Below are positions 24,545 through 32,181 of a DNA stretch of 64,000 nucleotides, piece by piece (position 1 is the stretch's first letter; every line of letters begins with the position of its first letter). Origin of the DNA: Oxalobacteraceae bacterium OTU3CINTB1 (GTDB lineage Bacteria; Pseudomonadota; Gammaproteobacteria; Burkholderiales; Burkholderiaceae_D); NCBI GenBank assembly GCA_024123955.1, contig CP099652.1:4774001-4838000 (forward strand), given 5' to 3'. The notes below the pieces were generated by a model. The model saw only the letters and a list, made by a program, of their open reading frames with translations, did no database searches and was not told the origin of the DNA. A program made the translations under genes and the position numbers.

Positions 24545-26539
24545 TCAGAACGTCAAGGTGGTGGTCAGGGTGGCGTCTTTGGCGGCCGGCAGCGACAGCT
24601 TCAGCACCGTGCCGCGTTCCTCCCTCGGCCCCTTGTCGACATTGCCCGGCGGCCCCGCCGCCACCAGCACGCCAGGCGCGATCTCGGCGCGCGCCGTGGT
24701 CGTCGCCACGGCGACCTTCAGCGACTTGGGCTTGCCCGCCACGACGAAGCTGCGCGCGCCGGTCTTGCTGATGTCGCGGTCGCCGTGCACCAGCGCCGTC
24801 AGCACCACCGGCTTGTTGGCGCGCAGCGTGTCGGTCACGGTCCAGACGCCGCCCATGTAGCTGAAGCGGCGCTCCAGTTTTTCGACGCCGAGTTCCGGCC
24901 GGTAGGCGCCCGCCAACTGGGCGACGATATCGGCGCGGCCCTTCTCCAGCTTCACGCTGTCGATGCTGATGGTGTCAAGGCGCGCGTACGGGTAGCCCCG
25001 GAAGGCGTCGTGGCCGCCGCCTTCGTTGGCCTGGCCCTGGCCGTCGATCAGCAAGGTGTTGCTCAGGTCGCTCTTGGGGATGCCCGCGTAGCCCATTGGG
25101 CCGGTCAGGTAGGTGCCGCCGCCGTACAGGATGAAGCTACCCGCGTCGGGATGCGCGTGGCCCATTTCCAGATGCCAGTCCGGCAGCTTGTCGAGGATGG
25201 CGGCGACGTGGTGGCCTTCCGGCGGTCCGGCGCGGAAGGCGAAGGCGGTGGCCTTCGGCGTCCAGTCGCTGCGCCAGTAGACCGTGCCCAGGTCGTCGAA
25301 GTGATGATGCGGCGCGAGCGACGAGATTGGCGCCGACTTCAGCGCCGGGTCGCGCCACAGCAAGGTCCAGAAGTCTTCGGCGCAGACGTGGCCCAGCGAG
25401 GCCATCCAGTCCGCCACGCCTTGCGCCTCGGGGCTCTTGAAGCGCGCGGCCAGCCGGTACAGCAGGTTGTAGTTGGAATTGAGCTTGCCGCCCGGGTGCG
25501 TGCGGGCCGGCTCCTCGCCTACGCGCGAGCGGGTGATGGCGCCTTCGAAGGCGTCGCCGAAGTCGTAGATGTCCTGGCCGTTGGGCGTGATCGAGTGGGC
25601 CATGTACAGGTACGCCTTGCTCAGGGCCGGCGTGTCGTACATGTCGTCGCCGGCGGCGTGGGCGAAGGCGTCGAGCGCGTGGATAATCCACGGCATCGAG
25701 AAGATCCAGTATTCCACGCCCTCGTAGAAATAGCCGTCCGGCGACGCCACTTCCAGCACGCGGCTGAAGATGGCGCGCGATAGCGCCGCCCAGTTGGCCG
25801 CTTCCGGCGTATCGTCCCAGACCGCGTAGGCGGCCACCGCCAGCCCGGCGATCGGGATGAAGCAGTGATTCTGGCTATATGAATACGATTTTCCCGGCTT
25901 GGGGGTGAAGTGCTTGGCCAGTATCGTCGCCTGGCGTATGAGTTTGTCGCGATAGCGTTTGCGTTCCTCCTCCGTCAGCGCGTCGTACAGCAAGTCGTAA
26001 CCGGCGCCCAGGCCGTACAGCAGGTGGCCGGCGGCGAGATCGATATCCGGCTTGCTGTAGGTGTAGCCCCACACCTCATAGCTGACCGCCGCGTCCATGT
26101 AACGCTTGGCCGCCTCGAGGTATTTGGCGTCACCTTCGATCTGGTAGGCCAGCGCCGCGCCGATGATGCCGATGGCGGTGTTGTTCTGCGCGCGGCGCTT
26201 TTGCGCGGGCGCGGCGGCCGGCGCGGTGCGCAGCGCGGTCAGGCCGGCCAGCGCCTTTTGCCACGTGGCGCGCCACTCGCCTTGCGCGCGCTTGCGCAAC
26301 GCGTCCAGGCCGGCCTTGGTGGTGTACACGCGCGGATGAACGCCGCGCAGTTCGGCGCGCAACGCCGCCGGATGCGCCTTCATCAGCGTTTCCAGCGGAT
26401 GCGGACCGGCGCCCGCCTTGCCCTGCATGGTGCCCAGCGATTCGAGCGCGTCCTGCGCCAGCGCGTCCGTCAACGAAAACGCGGGCAAAGAGAGGGCCGC
26501 GGCGCCGAGGAAACGGCGCCGTGAAAGGGTTTGGTTCAT
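24545..26539 (-). CDS. Heparinase II/III-fold polysaccharide lyase (oligoalginate lyase-like), Tat-exported
   Basis: A 664-residue exported lyase. The twin-arginine signal SRRRFLGAAALSLPAFS is at the N-terminus. An alpha/alpha toroid follows (about 60-370; DIDLAAGHLLYGLGAGYDLL, YSQNHCFIPIAGLA), then the anti-parallel beta domain of the heparinase II/III family (HLEMGHAHPDAGSFILYGGG). The pattern recalls exo-oligoalginate lyases (PL15/PL17) and heparinase II (PL21); I cannot fix the family. With PL7 it could reduce oligo-uronates to monomers. Confidence 0.85.
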   Translation of the reverse strand: MNQTLSRRRFLGAAALSLPAFSLTDALAQDALESLGTMQGKAGAGPHPLETLMKAHPAALRAELRGVHPRVYTTKAGLDALRKRAQGEWRATWQKALAGLTALRTAPAAAPAQKRRAQNNTAIGIIGAALAYQIEGDAKYLEAAKRYMDAAVSYEVWGYTYSKPDIDLAAGHLLYGLGAGYDLLYDALTEEERKRYRDKLIRQATILAKHFTPKPGKSYSYSQNHCFIPIAGLAVAAYAVWDDTPEAANWAALSRAIFSRVLEVASPDGYFYEGVEYWIFSMPWIIHALDAFAHAAGDDMYDTPALSKAYLYMAHSITPNGQDIYDFGDAFEGAITRSRVGEEPARTHPGGKLNSNYNLLYRLAARFKSPEAQGVADWMASLGHVCAEDFWTLLWRDPALKSAPISSLAPHHHFDDLGTVYWRSDWTPKATAFAFRAGPPEGHHVAAILDKLPDWHLEMGHAHPDAGSFILYGGGTYLTGPMGYAGIPKSDLSNTLLIDGQGQANEGGGHDAFRGYPYARLDTISIDSVKLEKGRADIVAQLAGAYRPELGVEKLERRFSYMGGVWTVTDTLRANKPVVLTALVHGDRDISKTGARSFVVAGKPKSLKVAVATTTARAEIAPGVLVAAGPPGNVDKGPREERGTVLKLSLPAAKDATLTTTLTF

Positions 26540-26557
26540 CGATTGCTCCGAAAGGAA

Positions 26558-27313
26558 TCAGTAGAGGCCCAGGCCACCGTTGACCTGGACGATTTCGCCA
26601 GCCAGGAAGGCGGCGCGCTCGGACGCCAGGAACACGACCACGTTGGCCACGTCCTCGGGCGCGCCTTCGCGGCGGGCCGGCGTGCGCTCGGCGATGGCCT
26701 GACGGTTGGCCGGAGTGTTAAAGGTGTCGTGGAAGCGCGTGGCGATCAACCCCGGCGAGACGCCGTTGACGCGCACGCCCGCCGGGCCGACCTCCTTGGC
26801 CAGCGCGCGCGTGAAGGTGGCGACGGCCGCCTTGGACGCGGCGTAGTGCGCCGAACCGGGACCGCCGCCGTCGAACGCAGCCAGCGACGACATGGTGATG
26901 ATCGCGCCGCGCCCGCGCGGCTCCATACGCTTGACCGCCGCCTGGCAGATCAGGAAGGTGCTGGTGAGGTTGAGGTTCATGGCCTCGTTCCACAAGGTCA
27001 GCGGCATCTCCGCCACGCGGCAGCGCTGGATCAAGCCGCCGATGTTGGCGAACAGGATGTCGATCTCGCCGATGGCGCCTTCGGCTTCGGCGAACACCCG
27101 TTCGGCGATGGCGCCGTCGGTCAGGTCGGCCTTGATGGCCTGGGCCTGGCGGCCGAGGGCGCGGATTTGCGCGACGACTTCCTGTGCTTCGTCGGCGCTG
27201 CTCCAATAGGTCAGCACGACGTCGGCGCCGGCCTGCGCCAGCGCCAGCGAGCTGGCTTTACCAATGCCCGAGGCGCCGCCCATGACGAGGGCGCGTTTTC
27301 CGATAAGTTCCAT
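26558..27313 (-). CDS. SDR oxidoreductase resembling DEH reductase (A1-R type)
   Basis: Short-chain dehydrogenase of 251 residues. The cofactor motif is GGASGIG (12-18), and the catalytic Ser142/143, Tyr157 and Lys161 are present. The segments GGGPGSAHYAASKAAV and GLIATRFHDTFNTPANRQ strongly resemble, as I recall it, the Sphingomonas enzyme A1-R that reduces 4-deoxy-L-erythro-5-hexoseulose uronate to KDG. That reaction links the two lyases to the KDG kinase. KduD is the alternative family. Confidence 0.85.
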   Translation of the reverse strand: MELIGKRALVMGGASGIGKASSLALAQAGADVVLTYWSSADEAQEVVAQIRALGRQAQAIKADLTDGAIAERVFAEAEGAIGEIDILFANIGGLIQRCRVAEMPLTLWNEAMNLNLTSTFLICQAAVKRMEPRGRGAIITMSSLAAFDGGGPGSAHYAASKAAVATFTRALAKEVGPAGVRVNGVSPGLIATRFHDTFNTPANRQAIAERTPARREGAPEDVANVVVFLASERAAFLAGEIVQVNGGLGLY

Positions 27314-27349
27314 GGCGATGTTCTTTCTAATGAGTGGTTGGGGAATGAA

Positions 27350-28387
27350 TTATTTGGGTGGCGCCGCCGTCGACGCCCGGACGATCAGCTCCGGCGCGAA
27401 CAATTCGCCGCCGACGCCGGCCGCGCCCGGCGCCAGGATGCGCTGGACGGCCGCGTCGGCCATGGCTTGTATCGGCTGGCGCAACGTCGTCAATGGCGGA
27501 TCGTTGGCGGCGGAGAAGAAAATATCGTCGATGCCGATCAGCGAAAAATCCTGCGGCAGCCGCTTGCCCAGCTGTTTGAGGCCGATGCCGATACCGATCG
27601 CCATCATGTCGTTGATGGCGATGGCCGCCGTCGGCTTGCTGCGCGCGGCCAGCAACAGCGACGCCGCGCTGCGTCCCAGCTCGAACAGCCGGGTGTCGCC
27701 GTGCAGGTCGGCCGGGGCGTCGGTGGCGTCGGCGATTACCAGCTCGCCGCTGATGCCGGCCGCCGCCACCGCCTGCTCGAAGCCCTTGACACGGTCCTGG
27801 CGATTCAGGGTGTACGGCGGAGGCGTCACCAGCGCGATCGCGCGGTGGCCCAGCGCCACCAGATGCTCGACCGCCATGGTGGTGGCGGCGACGTTGTCGA
27901 CCGAGATCGTGGTGATGCGCTCATGGCTGTCGTCGGAGCGCTTGATGTCGAACGCCACCACCGGGCAGCGCGCCGTCATGCCGACCAGGTGGCCGGTGTC
28001 GTTGAGCGCGGAGCCGGTGATGATGCCCTGTGCGCCGTAGGCCAGCAGATCGGCCATGACGGCGCGCTCGCGCTCCGGATCGCGGAAGGTGCTGAAGGTC
28101 ATCACGTGGCACTGGTGGCGCGCGGCGGCCGTCTCCACCGCGCAGGCCAGCGAACCGAAGAACTGATTGGCCAGCGACGGCACCAGCAGCCCGACCATGG
28201 AGGCGACCCCGGTCTTCAACTGGCGCGCGGCGTTGTTGGGCCGGTAGCCCAGCTGCTCGATCGCCTGCTGGATCTTGCGCTGGGTATCGGGCCGCATCTG
28301 CCCCATACGGTTGTTCAGGAAATTCGAGACGCTGGTGGTCGATACGCCGGCCAGTCTCGCTACGTCCTGAATCTTGGATTCGCTCAT
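27350..28387 (-). CDS. LacI-family transcriptional regulator
   Basis: A 345-residue repressor-type protein. The start at 28387 has AAGGAC upstream. The helix-turn-helix is IQDVARLAGVSTTSVSNFLN, and the hinge is YRPNNAARQLKTG, followed by a periplasmic-binding-protein-like sensor domain. It lies inside the operon directly after the receptor gene, so it would regulate its own synthesis. The likely operator is the 28-bp palindrome at 30893-30920. The inducer is probably a uronate breakdown product such as DEH or KDG (inference). Confidence 0.93.
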   Translation of the reverse strand: MSESKIQDVARLAGVSTTSVSNFLNNRMGQMRPDTQRKIQQAIEQLGYRPNNAARQLKTGVASMVGLLVPSLANQFFGSLACAVETAAARHQCHVMTFSTFRDPERERAVMADLLAYGAQGIITGSALNDTGHLVGMTARCPVVAFDIKRSDDSHERITTISVDNVAATTMAVEHLVALGHRAIALVTPPPYTLNRQDRVKGFEQAVAAAGISGELVIADATDAPADLHGDTRLFELGRSAASLLLAARSKPTAAIAINDMMAIGIGIGLKQLGKRLPQDFSLIGIDDIFFSAANDPPLTTLRQPIQAMADAAVQRILAPGAAGVGGELFAPELIVRASTAAPPK

Positions 28388-28412
28388 GATGTCCTTGTGA
28401 AGTGTTATGCGT

Positions 28413-30851
28413 TCAGAACGCCACATCCAGACGGATGGTGGCGTAGCGGAACGCGTCGCGGGCCGGCTTCCAGCCATAGGACCGGATGTCGGGGCCGCCG
28501 CCGGCCCGCTTGAAGTTGAGGAAGGAACCGCTGCTGCCCGATTCGTAATGGTGGTCGAACAGGTTTTTCACGCCGATCGACAGTTTATAGAGGCCTTTGA
28601 CGTCCTTGAACGAGGCGCCGAGGTCGAAAATACCATAACCGGGCCGCACCAGCGACGGGTCCTGGCTGATCGCGCCCTGCACCGTCGACTGCGTGCGCCA
28701 CTGGGCGTTGATCGCGGCCACCACCGGCAAGCCGGCCAGGCGCGGCAGCGTGTATTCGCCGCCCAGGTTCAATTTCCATTTGGGCGCGTTCGGCATCATG
28801 CCGCCGCTGGCGTCGCGCAGGAATGAGCCGGGCACCAGCTCATTGGGCACGGTGCAGTCAGTGGCGCCGCTGTAGCACGGACCCTGGTTCCAGTCACGCA
28901 CCACGGCGCGCGTGTAGGCCATGCTGGCGTTGAGCAGCAGCGAGCGCGTCGCCAGCACCGTGGCGTCGGCCTCGAAGCCGCGCGTTTGCAGCGATGGAAT
29001 GCTGTACAACACGCTGGCCTGGCTGCCGTCGGTGAAGCGCTCGGTGGCCGAGGTCTGGTAGTCGCGGAAGCGGGTCTGGAAGATGGCCGCGTTGAAGGTG
29101 GCGCGGTTGTTCCACAGGTTGGCCTTGAAGCCGGCCTCAAAACTGGTGGCCTTCTCCGGCGCCAGCGGCAGGCGGGAAAACACGTTGACGTTGTTGGCGC
29201 CGCTGGTCATGTCGTAGGCCACGCCCTTGTGGCCGGTGGAGGTGGTGCCGTACACCATCATCTCGTCGTTCAGATGGTAGGTGTAGCCGAGTTTTCCGGT
29301 GACGGCGTTTTCCTTGTTTTGCGGCGCGATGTACAGGTGCTCGCCGGTGTGCACGTTGTCCGGCGCGCTCGACGACAGGCTGTCGACGGTGTGGAACAGA
29401 TAGTCGTTGGCCTCGCGGTTGAAGCGCAGGCCGGCGCTCAGGCTCTGCTTCGGCGCGAAATCCCAATTGGTGTTGGCGTAGATCGCGTGCGTCAGGCTGC
29501 CCGAGTTGGTGTCGTAGTTGGTGTAGTTGGTTTCCTTGACGAAGGCATTGCCGCGCAGGTAGGTGCGGTACAGCGAGTTACGCGCGATCCATACGCCGAC
29601 CAGGTAGCGGAAGTCGCCGCCGTCCGGCGACGTCAGGCGGAACTCCTGGGTCGATGTCTTGCTGGCGATGGTGCCGTTGATCATCGGCGGCTCGGCGATG
29701 CCGGACGGCTTGCCGCTGGCGTCGACCTGGTAGAAGGTGGAGATCAGGTCGATGTTGTCGTTGTCGCGGAAGTCGTTGGACAGGTTGTTGTCGACCGACG
29801 TGATCGACGTCAGCGCGTGGCCGGCCAGCGGCGAGCTGTCCGGGAAGGCGTAGTTGACGCGCACGCCGATGGCGCGGTCGGTGGCGTCCAGGCCAGTCGG
29901 CGAGTCGTTGCGGATCTGGCGGTTCCAGCGGCTGACGTTGATGCCGCGCAGAATTTCCGTGTTCGACAGCGCGGTGTATTTGCGGTTGTACAGGTAACCG
30001 ACGCCCTCGCCTATCGACGTGATGGCTTCCGTGTTGCCGGTGGCGCGGGAGTGATCGTAACGCGGCGTGATCAATACGTCGAGGTCCGGCGAGATCTTCC
30101 ACTGCAGCTTGGCCATGAAGGTCTTGCCGCCGGAACCGTTTTGCATCGAATCGTCGGTCAGGTTGTGCAGCAAGCCGGGGAAATTGGTCTTGCTGGCGTA
30201 GAGGCGCAGGCCAACCGTGTCCGACAGGCGGCCGCTGAGCGAGGCGGAGGCGCGGTATTCCTGGTCGCTGGTGTGGTAGAGACTTACCTTGGTCTGCATC
30301 GGGCCTGCGCCGATCGGCTTGGTCGTCATCACCACCGCGCCGGCGATCGCGCTCTTGCCGAACAGCGTGCTTTGCGGGCCCTTGAGCACTTCGACGCGGG
30401 CCATGTCGGACATGTCGCGGAACGCTTGCTGGGTTTGGGCATAGGGGATGTCGTCGACCATGATGGCGACGTCGCCCTCGATACCCAGATTGTTCGAGGT
30501 GGTGCCGATGCCGCGCATGTTGATGCTGTTGGTGCCGACCTGGGTGCCGACCGACATCGACAGCGCCGGCGACAGGTTGATGATGTCGACCAGTTCGCGC
30601 ACATTGTTGCGTTGCATGTATTCCTCGCCCAGCACCGAGATCGAGGCGGGTACGTCTTCGAGTTTTTCGACGCGGCGGTTGGCGGTCACGACCACCGATT
30701 CCAGTTTGGGCTGGGCGGCGGTGTCCGCGCTGGCCTGGCCGGCGGCTTGTTGCGCCTGCGCGGGCAAGGCGCCGATCCATAGCAGCGCCACGGCGGCGGC
30801 GATCGGGGTGGGCCGGCAGCGCGTCGCGCCGGGCAGGGTTGTTCCAGTCAT
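28413..30851 (-). CDS. TonB-dependent outer-membrane receptor
   Basis: An 812-residue outer-membrane barrel. A signal peptide ends at ALPAQAQ. ESVVVTANRR is the TonB box region, and the plug domain includes PALSMSVGTQVGTNSINMRG and EVLKGPQSTLFGKSA. The C-terminus ends in an aromatic-terminated beta strand (IRLDVAF). The second of two adjacent ATGs has better spacing from GGAG; 30854 is the alternative. As the first gene of the operon it probably imports oligosaccharides made by the secreted lyases. Confidence 0.92.
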   Translation of the reverse strand: MTGTTLPGATRCRPTPIAAAVALLWIGALPAQAQQAAGQASADTAAQPKLESVVVTANRRVEKLEDVPASISVLGEEYMQRNNVRELVDIINLSPALSMSVGTQVGTNSINMRGIGTTSNNLGIEGDVAIMVDDIPYAQTQQAFRDMSDMARVEVLKGPQSTLFGKSAIAGAVVMTTKPIGAGPMQTKVSLYHTSDQEYRASASLSGRLSDTVGLRLYASKTNFPGLLHNLTDDSMQNGSGGKTFMAKLQWKISPDLDVLITPRYDHSRATGNTEAITSIGEGVGYLYNRKYTALSNTEILRGINVSRWNRQIRNDSPTGLDATDRAIGVRVNYAFPDSSPLAGHALTSITSVDNNLSNDFRDNDNIDLISTFYQVDASGKPSGIAEPPMINGTIASKTSTQEFRLTSPDGGDFRYLVGVWIARNSLYRTYLRGNAFVKETNYTNYDTNSGSLTHAIYANTNWDFAPKQSLSAGLRFNREANDYLFHTVDSLSSSAPDNVHTGEHLYIAPQNKENAVTGKLGYTYHLNDEMMVYGTTSTGHKGVAYDMTSGANNVNVFSRLPLAPEKATSFEAGFKANLWNNRATFNAAIFQTRFRDYQTSATERFTDGSQASVLYSIPSLQTRGFEADATVLATRSLLLNASMAYTRAVVRDWNQGPCYSGATDCTVPNELVPGSFLRDASGGMMPNAPKWKLNLGGEYTLPRLAGLPVVAAINAQWRTQSTVQGAISQDPSLVRPGYGIFDLGASFKDVKGLYKLSIGVKNLFDHHYESGSSGSFLNFKRAGGGPDIRSYGWKPARDAFRYATIRLDVAF

Positions 30852-30892
30852 CATTGTCTCCGTATCTTATATTTATCTTCTTGGTACTGCAA

Positions 30893-30920
30893 CGGTTTAC
30901 TGTAACGTTACAGTAAACCG
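30893..30920. promoter_or_regulatory. Perfect 28-bp palindrome, probable LacI-family operator O1
   Basis: The half site CGGTTTACTGTAAC is followed immediately by its exact complement, with the central CpG typical of LacI-family operators. It ends about 40 bp upstream of the receptor start, so it would cover the promoter. The operon's own LacI regulator is the obvious candidate to bind it. Confidence 0.8.
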
Positions 30921-30973
30921 CTAAAAATAATGGGGCGAACCCCGTTGCATGCTTGCTGCCGATATTTCTAAAC

Positions 30974-31065
30974 CACGTAGGGCGGATTAGGCGAAGCCGT
31001 AATCCGCCATGAGCCGTCGATGGCGCATGCATGGCGGATTACGCTGCGCTAATCCGCCCTACGTG
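30974..31065. repeat. REP doublet (two hairpin units) with 17-bp terminal inverted repeats
   Basis: The element begins CACGTAGGGCGGATTAG and ends with its exact complement. Each half is a hairpin of GGCGGATTA and TAATCCGCC (30981-31008 and 31033-31058). The same unit recurs at 57237-57266 and 57351-57376. It lies between the two predicted LacI operators. No RAYT transposase is in the window. Confidence 0.85.
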
Positions 31066-31088
31066 TCTTCAGCGAGTACTGTATCGAT

Positions 31089-31108
31089 TTACTGTAACGA
31101 TGCAGTAA
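31089..31108. promoter_or_regulatory. Imperfect copy of the LacI-type operator (O2)
   Basis: TTACTGTAACGATGCAGTAA shares TTACTGTAACG with the perfect palindrome and has TTACTG/CAGTAA outer arms. Its centre is 192 bp from that of O1, a distance suitable for looping. The remaining intergenic bases up to 31167 show nothing further. Confidence 0.6.
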
Positions 31109-31167
31109 GAATAAACGAACGGGCGGCGATGTCAACATTTTTTTGCCGAGCGTGTGCTCGGCGCTCG

Positions 31168-32172
31168 TTATCGTGACCCGACCGGCTTGGACAAATCGCG
31201 TCCGTACCATTCGACAATGCGCTGGTACTCGGGCCACATGTTGCCGGCGGCCGCGCCGGCGGGCAGCAGGTTGTGGCCGGCGTTGGGAATGCGCCGCAAG
31301 GTGACGTCGTGGCCGGCGCCCAGCAGTTCGGCGGCCATCGCCTCGCCCGACAGGATCGGCACGCTGGTGTCCTTCATGCCGCCGACGATGTAGACCCGCG
31401 CCTGCGATTTCAACAGCGATTGCGTCGACGACGCGCGGAAGAAACTGCTCCAACGCTTGTACGGGTGGCCCCAGGCCAGCATTTTGGCGTTATCCGGGTC
31501 GGCGGCGATTTTCTGGCGCGTCGCCTCCAGTTCATCGAGGCGCAGCTTGATCTGCTCGTCCCCGCCACCGGCGGCATAGGCGCCGGCGACGAAGTCGTAG
31601 TACTGCGACGGGCCGCTGCCGGAGACGATGGCGACGTCGGTCACGCGGCCCTCTTTTTCGGCCAGGCCGGCGGCGGCGGTGGCGCCTTCCGACACGCCCA
31701 GCACCAGCGACGAACCGGCGCGCACCCACGGCTGCTGCGCGGCGTGGTCGTAGGCGCGTCCCAGGTCGCGCACCCAGTTCTCCAGGGTGAAGTAGTCATT
31801 GAATTCGGTCGGACAGGCGATGATGCCGCCGCCGTTCGGCGCATCCTTCGGCGCGTACGGCTTGTTGACCACCATGACCGCGTATTTGCCCTGCTGCGCC
31901 AGATCGATGTAGCCGAACACGTTGGACGAGCGGCGCGAGGTATCCAGGCCGCTGAACACCGGCGCGCAGCCGGAGCCCTGGATCAGCAGCACCAGCGGCG
32001 CCGGTTCCTTGGTCTTGGAGATGAAGTACTCGACATCGGGCGCGCCCTCCTGGCTCAAACGGTAGCCCACCACCTCGGTCGTGCCGACCGTGAAGCTGCC
32101 GGTTTCCGTCACCTCGGCGGCGCCGGCCACCGCCGATACCAACCATGCTCCCAACAATAACGCTGTCCTCAT
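31168..32172 (-). CDS. Secreted alpha/beta hydrolase
   Basis: A 334-residue exported protein with a short signal peptide (MRTALLLGAWLVSAVAGAAE). LVLLIQGSGCAPVF supplies an oxyanion region, GVSEGATAAAG the nucleophile elbow (Ser), KDTSVPI the acid and NAGHNLL the His. It fits a generic dienelactone/peptidase-like hydrolase branch with no clear substrate. It follows the molybdopterin dehydrogenase gene by 9 bp and is probably cotranscribed with it. Confidence 0.82.
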   Translation of the reverse strand: MRTALLLGAWLVSAVAGAAEVTETGSFTVGTTEVVGYRLSQEGAPDVEYFISKTKEPAPLVLLIQGSGCAPVFSGLDTSRRSSNVFGYIDLAQQGKYAVMVVNKPYAPKDAPNGGGIIACPTEFNDYFTLENWVRDLGRAYDHAAQQPWVRAGSSLVLGVSEGATAAAGLAEKEGRVTDVAIVSGSGPSQYYDFVAGAYAAGGGDEQIKLRLDELEATRQKIAADPDNAKMLAWGHPYKRWSSFFRASSTQSLLKSQARVYIVGGMKDTSVPILSGEAMAAELLGAGHDVTLRRIPNAGHNLLPAGAAAGNMWPEYQRIVEWYGRDLSKPVGSR

Positions 32173-32181
32173 CCAACTCTC

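Noticed and set aside
30974..31065. CRISPR-like array
   Set aside because: The repeated units are inverted hairpins without regular spacers and no cas genes are present; they are REP units.
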